Shown one piece after another: positions 30,361 through 38,936 of a stretch of 64,000 bases of DNA. Where the stretch lies: NCBI RefSeq assembly GCF_003269035.1, contig NZ_QLTK01000036.1:1-64000 (forward strand). The letters run 5' to 3'. The notes beneath the pieces are model-generated. The model made no database searches. It was not told the DNA's origin and saw nothing but the letters and a program-made list of their open reading frames with translations. A program made the position numbers and the translations under genes. The stretch is from Paraburkholderia bryophila. GTDB lineage: Bacteria > Pseudomonadota > Gammaproteobacteria > Burkholderiales > Burkholderiaceae. How positions within the stretch are numbered: position 1 is the stretch's first letter; each line of letters starts with the position of its first letter.

Positions 30361-30843
30361 ATGGCTGCTACTTTTGAACGCAAGATGCTGACGCGAGAGA
30401 CCCTCGTGACGCTGCGTCCCACGCTCAACGCGCCGGTGGTGTTTACCAACGGCGTGTTCGATATCCTGCATCGCGGGCATGTGACTTATCTGGCCGATGC
30501 GAAGGCGCTCGGCGCATGCCTGATCGTCGGCGTGAATAGCGACGCGTCGGTCCGCATGCTCGGCAAGGGCGACGACCGGCCGATCAACAACGAGTCGGAT
30601 CGCATGGCGTTGCTGGCGGCGCTGGAAAGCGTCGACTACGTGGTGTGCTTCGGCGAGAAGACGCCGGTCGAGCTGATTTCGGCGCTACGGCCGGACGTGC
30701 TCGTCAAGGGCGGCGACTACGACATGGACGTGTTGCCGGAGTCGGCCATTGTGCGCGGATGGGGCGGCCAAGCGCTGGCGATTCCGTTCGAGCATGACCG
30801 CTCGACCACGGCGCTGTTGAAGAAAGTCCGCACGCAGAGTTGA
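30361..30843 (+). CDS. hldE: D-glycero-beta-D-manno-heptose 1-phosphate adenylyltransferase
   Basis: The 160-residue protein is the nucleotidylyltransferase half of HldE/RfaE (often called RfaE2 or HldC). The HRGH form of the HxGH motif sits in FDILHRGHVTYL near residue 37. It adenylates heptose-1-phosphate to make ADP-heptose for lipopolysaccharide inner core. The kinase domain is not fused, so a separate hldA/rfaE1 must exist elsewhere. The start is ATG 30361. Its last 159 bases overlap the opposite-strand SPOR-like remnant ORF. Confidence 0.93.
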   Translation: MAATFERKMLTRETLVTLRPTLNAPVVFTNGVFDILHRGHVTYLADAKALGACLIVGVNSDASVRMLGKGDDRPINNESDRMALLAALESVDYVVCFGEKTPVELISALRPDVLVKGGDYDMDVLPESAIVRGWGGQALAIPFEHDRSTTALLKKVRTQS

Positions 30844-31086
30844 CGGCCACTGCGGCAACGCCGACGCGGCGATCGGCGCCGCCGGCGCCGGGCCGCCCAC
30901 CACCGCCTGATCGGCGGCCTCAGCGGCCGTAACCGGTTGCACCCTCAACCATTCCTGATGAATCTGGCGATTCAGATGATTAGGTTCGCGCCCGCCGGCC
31001 GTGGGCGTCGGGCCGAAAACGCCGCGCACCGCGACGAATGCCAGCAGGTTGGCAAGAAACAAGATGGCGATCAGCCAGCGCAGCAT
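30685..31086 (-). pseudogene. SPOR-like membrane protein, apparently lacking its C-terminal domain
   Basis: From ATG 31086 the ORF encodes 133 residues. It begins with a membrane anchor (MLRWLIAILFLANLLAFVAV) and a linker (NHLNRQIHQEWLRVQ to APAAPIAASALPQ) that resemble the SPOR protein usually found after coaX in Burkholderia. Around residue 79, at the point where the opposite-strand hldE ends, the resemblance stops and the rest is simply the reverse of hldE. No SPOR domain is present. I infer a deletion that removed the 3' half. It may still be expressed as a truncated anchor downstream of coaX. Confidence 0.6.
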
Positions 31087-31147
31087 TATTGGTTTTCCCC
31101 GTCCAGAAAGTGTTGAGCCGCCTTGATTCCGATCTGATGGCCGCGAG

Positions 31148-31951
31148 TCACGCGCCGCGTGCCACTGCACGCTCGGCGGCTATCAGCGCGAGGCCGGACA
31201 GCACGAGCGAATCGTGGCGAGTATGCGGCACTTTCAGCGCGCTCGCCACTTCGTCCACGGCGCCGCCGCTGACCACGAGCCGCACCGGCACCTGCCATTC
31301 ATCCTGCAGATCGCGCCACATCCGCTCGATCAGGCCGGCCTGTGCCAGCGTGCAGCCGGCGGAGAGCGAACGCGGCGTGTCCGTCGCGAAGAACGGGCCA
31401 CGACGAGCCTCGGTGGCATCCAGCAGGCCACGTGCGGCGCTGGCGTCGAGGGTCGGCAGTTGTGCGGTGTGCTCGCCGAGCGAGCGCATCATCAGCGTCC
31501 AGCCCGGCGCGATCAGACCGCCGACAAAGTTGCCGTCCGCGCGCAACGCTTCCAGCGTGGTCGCCGTGCCGAACGTCGCGATCAGCAGATGTTCGCCCGG
31601 AAACGCGGCGTGCGCGCCGATCATGCCGGCCCAGCGATCGCTGCCGAGCGCGTGCGGCGTGGTGTAGCTATTGGTCACGCCGCATTGCGTGGCGCAGGCG
31701 CGGATCGTCGTGCGCGGCAAACCTGGCCAATGGGCGTCGAGCAATGCGGTGATCCGCGCCGCCACCGCTTCGCCCGCGACATTCGAGAGCCATGCGCCGC
31801 CGGGCGCCGGCAGATTCGACCAGGATGGCTCATCCACATCGTCGTGCGCCAACGCGCCGGCCGCGATTTGCGCGCCGTTGGGTGTCACCAGCGTCCACTT
31901 GATGCGGCTATTGCCCGCGTCGATCAGCAGATAAGGTGCACCGCTCGTCAT
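31148..31951 (-). CDS. coaX: Type III pantothenate kinase
   Basis: The 267-residue protein is a CoaX-type kinase catalysing the first step of coenzyme A synthesis. The N-terminal LLIDAGNSRIKW phosphate-binding strand, the GSDRWAGMIGAHAAFP segment near residue 105 and the TFGTATTLEAL motif near 128 are diagnostic. It overlaps birA by 4 bases (ATGA), indicating translational coupling. The SPOR-like gene follows. Confidence 0.95.
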   Translation of the reverse strand: MTSGAPYLLIDAGNSRIKWTLVTPNGAQIAAGALAHDDVDEPSWSNLPAPGGAWLSNVAGEAVAARITALLDAHWPGLPRTTIRACATQCGVTNSYTTPHALGSDRWAGMIGAHAAFPGEHLLIATFGTATTLEALRADGNFVGGLIAPGWTLMMRSLGEHTAQLPTLDASAARGLLDATEARRGPFFATDTPRSLSAGCTLAQAGLIERMWRDLQDEWQVPVRLVVSGGAVDEVASALKVPHTRHDSLVLSGLALIAAERAVARGA

Positions 31952-32850
31952 GCCGCACCGTCGGCCAGACGCAGCGAGACGTCGCCGGTTGAAATGGTTT
32001 GGCGGCCGGTCGCCGTGTCGAGCAGCAACTGGCCGCGTTCGTCGACGCCCGCCGCCACGCCGCGCGTGATTTCCTGGCCCTGTTCCAGCAGCACGACTTC
32101 GCGTCCCGCGTACGCATGCATCGCGTTCCAGCGCGCCTGGAACGGCGCGAAGCCGTCCGCGCCGAAGCGCTGCAATGCGGGTTCGAGCGCGTTCAACTCA
32201 GCGGCCAGCGTGTCGGTGAGATTGGCGTTGGGCAACGCGCGCTGTAGTGCGGTCGGCACCGTGCCGCGCGCCTGCGGCGGCACGCCGGCGTTCAGCGCGC
32301 CGACCTTGGCGGCGAGTTCGTCCGCACCCTTGACGTTGGTACCGATGCCGATCACGACCGCGCTGGCGTAGTCGGTGCTCCATGCGGTCTCGATCAGGAT
32401 GCCGGCCAGCTTGTCGCCTTCCAGCAGCACGTCGTTCGGCCATTTCAACGCGATCTGGCCGGGACCGGCGACCGGCAGCGAACGCAGTCCGTCGACCAGT
32501 GCGACACCGACCGCGAGGCTCAAGCCGGCGAGCTCTTCCAGCGGACGCGGCAGCACGCACGCCACCGAAAACAGCAGCGCATTGCCCGGCTCCGCATACC
32601 ACGGACGACCGCGCCGGCCGCGCCCGGCGGTCTGCAGATAGGCGACCCGGACGAGCGGCCGCGGCAGCGCATTGCTTCTATGCGGCAACGCTTTGATGCG
32701 AGTCATCAGGTCGGCGTTGGTCGAGCCGGTTTCCTCGACGATTTCGATCGGCCAGTCGTGCGCCTGCGGCCCGAACAGCGCGACGGCGCGTTCGCGGTCG
32801 ATGCGCCAATCGGTCGCGGCGGCTTGGGGGGGAGTCTTGGAGGCGTTCAT
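31948..32850 (-). CDS. birA: Biotin--[acetyl-CoA-carboxylase] ligase, no DNA-binding domain
   Basis: The 300-residue protein is a biotin protein ligase: biotinyl-AMP loop GRGRRGRPWY near residue 79, KWPNDVLLEGDKLAGILIE core (about 137-155), and a C-terminal SH3-like domain. It lacks the N-terminal winged helix of E. coli BirA, so it can biotinylate carboxylase but probably cannot repress biotin genes. It heads the birA-coaX operon. A TACAAT box ends only about 7 bases before the ATG at 32850, which hints at a leaderless or near-leaderless transcript. Confidence 0.93.
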   Translation of the reverse strand: MNASKTPPQAAATDWRIDRERAVALFGPQAHDWPIEIVEETGSTNADLMTRIKALPHRSNALPRPLVRVAYLQTAGRGRRGRPWYAEPGNALLFSVACVLPRPLEELAGLSLAVGVALVDGLRSLPVAGPGQIALKWPNDVLLEGDKLAGILIETAWSTDYASAVVIGIGTNVKGADELAAKVGALNAGVPPQARGTVPTALQRALPNANLTDTLAAELNALEPALQRFGADGFAPFQARWNAMHAYAGREVVLLEQGQEITRGVAAGVDERGQLLLDTATGRQTISTGDVSLRLADGAA

Positions 32851-32857
32851 GCCTCAT

Positions 32858-32863
32858 ATTGTA
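32858..32863 (-). promoter_or_regulatory. Putative -10 box (TACAAT) for birA-coaX
   Basis: CGCTACAATAT on the minus strand ends 8 bases before the annotated birA ATG. If used, transcription would start at about the A of the ATG. No -35 is visible in the GC-rich flank. Confidence 0.4.
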
Positions 32864-32916
32864 GCGACAGCGCACCCGATGGGGCCGCCGGCGGGGCCGA
32901 TCCGCCGCGCCTTCGT

Positions 32917-32922
32917 TACAAT
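32917..32922 (+). promoter_or_regulatory. Putative -10 box (TACAAT) for the mla-like operon
   Basis: CGTTACAATGG matches the GYTACAATR context seen at other starts in the window. It overlaps the first in-frame ATG (32921) of the permease gene, so if it is a real promoter the protein must start further downstream, most simply at TTG 32957. Confidence 0.45.
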
Positions 32923-34090
32923 GGCCCCTAATCCGATAACCAGATTCTCGCGATCCTTGAACTACGACACTCCGCCCGGCCTCGAAGTCGCGGCCGGCAG
33001 CCAGGGCAAGATCGTCCGGCTCTCGGGCCAGTGGACGGCGCTCGCGCTTGCCCGCGACCGGGCGACCGGCCATGTGATCCCGCTGTTGCGCTCGCTGCTC
33101 GGAGCCGAGGGCATCCGCGAGTGGGACCTATCGCGCATCGACCGGATGGACCACGTCGGCGGCCAGGCGCTGTGGCGCTTCTGGGGCCACAAGATGCCGC
33201 CGGACACCACGTTGACCGACACGCAGCGCGACATCTTCGAGCGCATTGCGTTGCTCGACACGGTGCGCGACACGGCCGAGCCGGTGGTCAAACTCGATCC
33301 GTTCACGCGGCTGGGCGTGTCGATCTTCTCGTTCTTCGAACATCTGTACGGCGGCGTCGGCATGCTCGGGCGGGTCGTGCTCGATCTGTTGGCGATCCTG
33401 CGCAAGCCGAAGCTCGCGCCGTGGACCGAAATTTCCGCGAACGTCTATAACGCCGGCGCGAGAGCGCTGCCGATCACCGCGCTGGTCGCGTTCCTGATCG
33501 GTATCGTGTTGAGCTATCTGTCCGCGCAGCAACTGCGGCTGTTCGGCGCCAATCAGTACATCGTCAATATTCTCGGCTTGTCGGTGATTCGCGAACTGGG
33601 GCCGGTGTTGTCGGCGATCCTGGTGGCGGGGCGTTCGGGCTCGGCGATCACCGCGCAGATCGGCGTGATGCGCGTGACCGAGGAGCTCGACGCCATGCGC
33701 GTGATGGGCATTCCGCACGGCCTGCGGCTGATCCTGCCACGGGTGGTCGCGCTCGGTCTCGCGATGCCGCTGCTCGTCATGTGGACCAATATCATCGCGC
33801 TGACCGGCGGCGCGCTGGCCGCCAAGATCGTGCTCGGCATCGACATGAGCTACTTCGCGCGCGCGTTGCCGGGCGTGGTGCCAGTCGCCAATCTGTGGAT
33901 CGGGCTTGGCAAGGGCGTCGCGTTCGGCATGCTGATCGCGATCGTCGGCTGTCATTTCGGCTTCCGTATCAAGGCGAATTCGCAGAGTCTCGGCGAAGGC
34001 ACGACGACCTCGGTGGTGACTTCGATCACCATCGTGATTCTCGCGGACGCGGTGTTCGCGATTCTCTTCCAGAACGTGGGGCTCGGATGA
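32921..34090 (+). CDS. mlaE: MlaE-type ABC transporter permease with N-terminal extension
   Basis: From ATG 32921 the protein has 389 residues; from TTG 32957, 377. The C-terminal 260 residues are an MlaE permease with several membrane segments and the conserved FIVGIVLSYLSAQQL-type and ELGPVLSAILVAGRSGSAI regions. The N-terminal 120 residues form a soluble, STAS-like domain, as in fused permeases where it replaces MlaB. The complex moves phospholipids between inner and outer membranes. It overlaps the ATPase gene by 4 bases (ATGA). Confidence 0.88.
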   Translation: MAPNPITRFSRSLNYDTPPGLEVAAGSQGKIVRLSGQWTALALARDRATGHVIPLLRSLLGAEGIREWDLSRIDRMDHVGGQALWRFWGHKMPPDTTLTDTQRDIFERIALLDTVRDTAEPVVKLDPFTRLGVSIFSFFEHLYGGVGMLGRVVLDLLAILRKPKLAPWTEISANVYNAGARALPITALVAFLIGIVLSYLSAQQLRLFGANQYIVNILGLSVIRELGPVLSAILVAGRSGSAITAQIGVMRVTEELDAMRVMGIPHGLRLILPRVVALGLAMPLLVMWTNIIALTGGALAAKIVLGIDMSYFARALPGVVPVANLWIGLGKGVAFGMLIAIVGCHFGFRIKANSQSLGEGTTTSVVTSITIVILADAVFAILFQNVGLG

Positions 34091-34965
34091 TCGCGCCACT
34101 CACCCAGGCCGTGCGCGGCCAGCCTGCGCCGTCGATCGCCGAGCCGGTGATCGAGGTGATCGACATCACCAAGCGTTATGGCCGCAACATCGTCCATCAG
34201 CATCTGAATCTGGAGGTGAAGCGCGGCGAGATCATGTCGATCGTCGGCGGATCGGGCTCGGGCAAGACCACGCTGGTGCGGCAGATTCTCGGGCTGGAGA
34301 AACCCTCGTCCGGCACCATCAAGCTGTTCGGCGAGGATCTCGCGACGATCTCGCCGGAAACCGCGCTGCTGATGCGCAGCCGCTCCGGCATGCTGTTTCA
34401 GCGCGGCGCGCTGTTCTCGTCGCTGTCGGTGTTCGACAACATCGCGCAGCCGGTGCGCGAACTCGGCAAGGTGCCGGAAGACCTGCTGCGCGACATCGTG
34501 ATGCTCAAGCTCGAGATGGTCGGGCTACCGTGCAAGCATGCGTCGAAAATGCCGTCGGCGCTGTCGGGCGGCATGATCAAGCGGGTCGGCATTGCCCGCG
34601 CGATCGCGCTCGAACCCGAACTGCTGTTTCTCGACGAACCGACCGCCGGGCTCGATCCGCAGGCGTCCGATGAATTTGTCGAACTGATTTCCGCGCTGCA
34701 TCGCGCGCTGGGACTGACGGTGGTGATGGTTACGCACGACCTCGACACCATGATCGCGCTGTCCACCCGCGTCGCCGTGCTGGCGGACCGCAAAGTGGTG
34801 GCGGCCGCGCCGGTCGAAGAGGCGGCGGGCGTCGACCATCCGTTCATCCGCGAATATTTCCTCGGCCTGCGCGGACGTCGCGCGTTGCAGGCGCTGCCGC
34901 CCGAACGTCGCGCGAAGCTGCCGCGCGCGGCGCTCGAGCCGGCGTCGTCCGAATTGCCGCTGTGA
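34087..34965 (+). CDS. mlaF: MlaF-type ABC transporter ATP-binding protein
   Basis: The 292-residue ATPase has Walker A GGSGSGKTT (about 55-63), signature LSGGMIKRVGIARA (about 158-171), Walker B LLFLDEPTAGLDP and the switch histidine in MVTHD. The LSGGM form of the signature is typical of MlaF-like ATPases. A C-terminal extension of about 40 residues follows the usual domain. Start ATG 34087 overlaps the permease stop. It powers the lipid transporter with MlaE and the MCE protein. Confidence 0.93.
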   Translation: MIAPLTQAVRGQPAPSIAEPVIEVIDITKRYGRNIVHQHLNLEVKRGEIMSIVGGSGSGKTTLVRQILGLEKPSSGTIKLFGEDLATISPETALLMRSRSGMLFQRGALFSSLSVFDNIAQPVRELGKVPEDLLRDIVMLKLEMVGLPCKHASKMPSALSGGMIKRVGIARAIALEPELLFLDEPTAGLDPQASDEFVELISALHRALGLTVVMVTHDLDTMIALSTRVAVLADRKVVAAAPVEEAAGVDHPFIREYFLGLRGRRALQALPPERRAKLPRAALEPASSELPL

Positions 34966-34981
34966 ACCAGGGAACCTGAGA

Positions 34982-35968
34982 ATGGAAAACAAATCACATG
35001 CCTTCTGGGCGGGGCTGTTCACGGTAGTCCTGCTGGCGGCCATCGCAGTGGCGGCTTTTTTGTTCAACGTCGACCGCTCCGTGCGGGTGCCGTACGATCT
35101 GATCGCGCGCACCAACGTGACGGGGCTCTATACCGACGCGGCGGTGCGCTATCGCGGGCTCGACGTCGGCAAGGTGCAGTCGATCAAATTCGACCGCGAT
35201 CATCCGGGGCAAATCCTGATTCGCATTCTGGTCGACACGCACGCGCCGATTACCCGCTCGACCTTCGGCAGTTTGGGTTTTCAGGGCGTGACCGGGATCG
35301 CTTTCATCCAGCTCGACGACAACGGGCGCGATCCGTCGCCGCTGCCGTCGTCGGCGAAAGAGGTCGCGCAGTTGCCGATGCGTCCGGGCCTGCTCGATCA
35401 ACTGCAGCAACGCGGCGACGTGCTGCTGCGCAAACTCGAAAAAGTCACGGAAGATGTCGACAATCTGCTGTCACCGGAGATGGTCGCGCAGTTGCACGGC
35501 ACCGCGGCCAGCATCCAGAAAGCCGCCGACGGCGTCGCCACGCTGACCCAGCAATTTGCGCCGGCAGCCGGCAAGTTGCCCGGCACGATCGACCAGCTGG
35601 ATCGCACGCTGGCGTCGACCAATCAGCTGATCACCAGCCTGAATCGCGTGGACGGCCCGTTCGAGACCAATCTGAACAAGGTCGGCACGGCGGCCCAGCA
35701 GGCCGGCGACGCGCTGACACAGATGAACGGCTCATTGCAGGAGCTGTCGTCGCGGGTCGGTTACGACACCTTGCCGCGCGTCAATTCGCTCGCCGAAGAC
35801 GTGCGCTCCGCGGCCCGCTCGGTGGATCGTGCCGCCGACACGTTCAGCACCAATCCGAGCGGTTTGCTGTTCGGCGGCTCGCCGCGGGCAGCGCCGGGTC
35901 CGGGCGAGGCCGGTTTCACCTGGCCCGCCGGGCATGCCGCTGCGCCCACTGCCGCGGCCGCCAAATGA
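34982..35968 (+). CDS. mlaD: MCE domain lipid-binding protein (MlaD family)
   Basis: The 328-residue protein has an uncleaved N-terminal membrane helix (about 8-30) and one MCE domain (about 36-115, TNVTGLYTDAAVRYRGLDVGKV). A helical region follows with repeated Leu-rich heptads, and the tail is Gly/Ala/Pro-rich. At this length it is longer than E. coli MlaD (183) and nearer to MCE proteins with a coiled needle domain. It should form a periplasmic lipid channel attached to MlaE. It lies 16 bases after the ATPase gene. Confidence 0.9.
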   Translation: MENKSHAFWAGLFTVVLLAAIAVAAFLFNVDRSVRVPYDLIARTNVTGLYTDAAVRYRGLDVGKVQSIKFDRDHPGQILIRILVDTHAPITRSTFGSLGFQGVTGIAFIQLDDNGRDPSPLPSSAKEVAQLPMRPGLLDQLQQRGDVLLRKLEKVTEDVDNLLSPEMVAQLHGTAASIQKAADGVATLTQQFAPAAGKLPGTIDQLDRTLASTNQLITSLNRVDGPFETNLNKVGTAAQQAGDALTQMNGSLQELSSRVGYDTLPRVNSLAEDVRSAARSVDRAADTFSTNPSGLLFGGSPRAAPGPGEAGFTWPAGHAAAPTAAAAK

Positions 35969-36006
35969 ATTAACGAATGTGCAGGTTTGAAGAAAGGAAG
36001 ATTGTC

Positions 36007-36633
36007 ATGTCACGCTTGACCCACCGATTGTTGTCCTCGAGCGCCGCGCTGGCGGTGTTGCTCGCGTTCGGCGTGCTAGCCGCGGGCTGCGCCGGCAATC
36101 CGGCCGCGCTCGCCGACATTCGCTACGACTTCGGGCCGCCGAATCCGGCGGCGTCGGCGGGCACGTCGCCGGCCGTGAAGGTGCTCGAAGTGAGCGCGCC
36201 CGACATGCTCGAGTCCGACAAGCTGATCTACCGCCTCAGCTACGCCGACGCGCAGCAGACCGCGGCTTATGCGAACAGCCACTGGACCATGACGCCCGCG
36301 CAACTGTTGACGCAACGTCTGCGCGGCGCGCTCAGTTCGCGCGGCACCGTGCTGACGGGCGCCGACGGCGTCGCCGCGCCGGTCCTGAAGGTCGATCTGA
36401 GCGAGTTCGAGCAGGTTTTCGACAGCCAGTCCGAGAGTCACGCAGCCGTGACCGCGCGTGTCACGCTGACGCAGAGCGGCAAGGTGATCGGCCAGCGCAC
36501 GTTTATCGCGCGGGCGCCGTCCAGTTCGGCGGACGCCGCCGGCGGCGCCCAGGCGCTTGCCGTCGCCAGCGACGACCTGGTCTCGCAGATCGGCGCGTGG
36601 CTCGGCGTGCAGGCGCTGGTCGCCGCGCAGTGA
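36007..36633 (+). CDS. PqiC-like ABC-transport auxiliary lipoprotein
   Basis: The 208-residue precursor ends its signal peptide at a lipobox (LAAGC), with lipidated Cys28. The rest resembles the ABC-type transport auxiliary lipoprotein family (PqiC-like), including YRLSYADAQQTAAYANSHW. Such lipoproteins sit on the inner leaflet of the outer membrane and dock MCE tunnels. It closes the MlaE-F-D set, so a lipid export or import complex is likely. ATG 36007 follows AAGGAAG; the codon at 35977 is not preferred. Confidence 0.85.
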   Translation: MSRLTHRLLSSSAALAVLLAFGVLAAGCAGNPAALADIRYDFGPPNPAASAGTSPAVKVLEVSAPDMLESDKLIYRLSYADAQQTAAYANSHWTMTPAQLLTQRLRGALSSRGTVLTGADGVAAPVLKVDLSEFEQVFDSQSESHAAVTARVTLTQSGKVIGQRTFIARAPSSSADAAGGAQALAVASDDLVSQIGAWLGVQALVAAQ

Positions 36634-36664
36634 CACGCAAGCAGCGCGCGCAACGGAGCGCTGC

Positions 36665-37822
36665 ATGAGCGTGAAACCCTGGCAGCGCCGTCCCTCGGCG
36701 CTCGCCCGGCAGGCGTTGCTGCTGTATGCCGCGCTGATCGTGTACGGTTCGTGGTATCCGTTTTCCGGCTGGCGTTCGCTCGGCCTTGCTCCGTTTGCCT
36801 ATCTGTTCGATCCCATGCCGCAGTACCTGACGGCGTTCGACGTCGTCACGAACGTGCTCGGCTATATGCCGTTCGGCGCGCTGATGGTGCTGGCGGTCTA
36901 CCCGCGCTGGCGGGGCACGCTGGCCGTGGCGCTGGCCTTCGTGCTGGGCGGCTTGCTGTCGGGCACGATGGAAGCCGTGCAGACCTATCTGCCGACGCGC
37001 GTCGCCTCCAATCTCGATCTGGCCGCCAATGCGCTCGGTGCGCTGCTCGGCGCGGCGATCATGTCGCCCGCCACCGGCGCGCTGCTCGATCGCGGCTTGC
37101 TGAGGCGCTTGCGGTTGCTGTGGTTCGAGCGCGATAGCGCGGCGCTCGTCTGCCTCGTCGCGGCGTGGCCGTTCGCGACGATGTATCCCGCGCCGCGCCT
37201 GTTCGGTCTCGGCAACTGGCCGCGTACCCTGTGGCTGCGTTTCGATTCGACGACGCAGGACGCGTTGCTCGCATGGGCGCCCTCCGGCTGGCACGTCGGC
37301 GCATGGCCCGCCTTGCTCGCCGCGAGGTTGCCCGACGATACATGGGAAGCGCTGATCGCCGCGCTCAACCTGTTTGCCGCCCTCGCGCTGGCGTCGCTGC
37401 CGGTGCGTCGGCATGCGCCGCTGGTGCGTCTGCTGCTGGTGTTTGTCGTCGCGACGTTGTGCGTGAAAGTCGGCGCGACGTTTCTGCAATCGCAGTCGGG
37501 GCTTGCGTTCAATTGGGCGACGCCGGGCGCGCTGGTGGGGCTGGCAGGTGGCGCGGCGCTGGCGCTGCTGGCGCTGCGTCTGCGGCGCAGATCGCGTGCG
37601 GCGCTCGCCGCCGGCGCGCTGGTCGTTTCGCTGGTGCTGGTCAATCTGCTGCCGGTGAATCCCTATTTCGACGTCGTGCTTGCGGACTGGCGGCAAGGGC
37701 GTTATCTGCACTTCAACGGCTTGGCGCATTGGCTGGCATGGAGCTGGCCGTATGCGGCGCTGGTGTGGCTCGCGTTCGTCGTCGAGCAGGCGTGGCTCAA
37801 GCGACGCGCGAAGCGGGCATGA
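36665..37822 (+). CDS. VanZ family integral membrane protein
   Basis: The 385-residue protein has a VanZ-like N-terminal half (about 15-130) with YGSWYPFSGWRS and an FDVVTNVLGYMPFG segment, then additional membrane helices to the C terminus. VanZ-like proteins are linked to cell-wall-active drug tolerance, but their role is undefined. It starts 31 bases after the lipoprotein stop behind GGAG and probably belongs to the mla-like operon. Roughly ten hydrophobic segments are visible. Confidence 0.85.
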   Translation: MSVKPWQRRPSALARQALLLYAALIVYGSWYPFSGWRSLGLAPFAYLFDPMPQYLTAFDVVTNVLGYMPFGALMVLAVYPRWRGTLAVALAFVLGGLLSGTMEAVQTYLPTRVASNLDLAANALGALLGAAIMSPATGALLDRGLLRRLRLLWFERDSAALVCLVAAWPFATMYPAPRLFGLGNWPRTLWLRFDSTTQDALLAWAPSGWHVGAWPALLAARLPDDTWEALIAALNLFAALALASLPVRRHAPLVRLLLVFVVATLCVKVGATFLQSQSGLAFNWATPGALVGLAGGAALALLALRLRRRSRAALAAGALVVSLVLVNLLPVNPYFDVVLADWRQGRYLHFNGLAHWLAWSWPYAALVWLAFVVEQAWLKRRAKRA

Positions 37823-37881
37823 GGCGGCTGTGAGGTGTCGCCGCCGCGCCGTCAGCGTCGGCGATCGCCGGCCTCGCTCGC

Positions 37882-37887
37882 TATAAT
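37882..37887 (+). promoter_or_regulatory. Putative -10 box (TATAAT) for the 2Fe-2S protein operon
   Basis: CGCTATAATCG lies about 73 bases before the ferredoxin-like start at 37960. It is a perfect -10 consensus in a GC-rich region; no convincing -35 accompanies it. Confidence 0.5.
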
Positions 37888-37959
37888 CGTTCGCACAAAC
37901 GGCGCACTGCCGCGCTTACAACGCCATTCCCCACTCTTACAGTTTCGTCCCCGGACATC

Positions 37960-38283
37960 ATGGACTCCTTCTACAAGTACCACGTCTTCTTCTGTCTGAA
38001 TCAGCGCGATCCCGGCGCTGAGCGTCCGAGTTGCGCGAATTGCAACGCCCAGGCCATGCAGGAGCACGCGAAAAAACGCGTGAAGCAACTCGGTCTCGCG
38101 GGCCCCGGCCAGGTGCGCATCAACAAGGCCGGTTGCCTCGAGCGTTGCGAGCTCGGACCGGCGCTCGTCGTCTATCCGGAAGGCATCTGGTACACGTATG
38201 TGGATGAGAGCGACATCGACGAAATCGTCGATTCGCACCTGGTGAACGGCAAGGTTGTCGAGCGTCTGAAAATCGATCAATAA
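37960..38283 (+). CDS. Thioredoxin-like 2Fe-2S ferredoxin
   Basis: The 107-residue protein has cysteines at 12, 25, 28, 59 and 63. Cys12, Cys25/28, Cys59 and Cys63 fit the thioredoxin-like [2Fe-2S] ferredoxin family, seen in FFCLNQ, SCANC and GCLERCELGP. It is likely a cytosolic electron carrier; its partners are unknown. It is followed after 8 bases by an alpha/beta hydrolase gene. Confidence 0.9.
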   Translation: MDSFYKYHVFFCLNQRDPGAERPSCANCNAQAMQEHAKKRVKQLGLAGPGQVRINKAGCLERCELGPALVVYPEGIWYTYVDESDIDEIVDSHLVNGKVVERLKIDQ

Positions 38284-38291
38284 GCATCGCC

Positions 38292-38936
38292 ATGAACGTA
38301 CACACGAAGAAATATCTGATCGACGGCCCGGTCGGCAAGATCGAGGTCGCGCTGGATCTGCCCGACGAGGTGCGCGAGAACGGCACCGCGCCGCGCGGCA
38401 TCGCGCTGGTCGCGCATCCGCATCCGTTGTTCGGCGGCACGATGGACAACAAGGTCGCGCAAACGCTCGCCCGCACCCTGGTGCAGTTGAACTACGTGAC
38501 GTACCGCTCGAATTTTCGCGGCGTCGGCGAGACGCAAGGCGAACACGATGCCGGCATCGGCGAGCGCGACGATCTGCGCGCGGTGCTGGATCATATGCGC
38601 GCCGAAGCAGGGCAGGCCGATCTACCCCTCGTGCTCGCGGGGTTTTCGTTCGGCACGTTCGTGCTGTCGCACGTCGCCGCGAAGTTGCGCGAAGAACAGC
38701 AGGCGATCGAGCGGATCGTTTTCGTAGGGACCGCGGCGAGCCGCTGGGAGGTGGCGCCCGTGCCGGAGAACACGCTGGTGATTCACGGCGAGACCGACGA
38801 CACGGTACCCATTCAATCGGTGTACGACTGGGCGCGGCCGCAGGAATTACCGGTGGTCGTGATTCCGGGGGCGGAACATTTTCTGCATCGCAAGCTGCAT
38901 GTGCTCAAGCGGATCATCGTCGACGCGTGGCGTTAA
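38292..38936 (+). CDS. Alpha/beta hydrolase (YtaP/CocE-like small hydrolase)
   Basis: The 214-residue enzyme has the nucleophile elbow GFSFGTF (serine near residue 118), an acid in HGETDDTVP and histidine in PGAEHFLH. The HPHPLFGGTMDNKV and NFRGVGETQG segments belong to a family of small bacterial hydrolases of unknown substrate. It forms a two-gene operon with the ferredoxin. Confidence 0.85.
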   Translation: MNVHTKKYLIDGPVGKIEVALDLPDEVRENGTAPRGIALVAHPHPLFGGTMDNKVAQTLARTLVQLNYVTYRSNFRGVGETQGEHDAGIGERDDLRAVLDHMRAEAGQADLPLVLAGFSFGTFVLSHVAAKLREEQQAIERIVFVGTAASRWEVAPVPENTLVIHGETDDTVPIQSVYDWARPQELPVVVIPGAEHFLHRKLHVLKRIIVDAWR

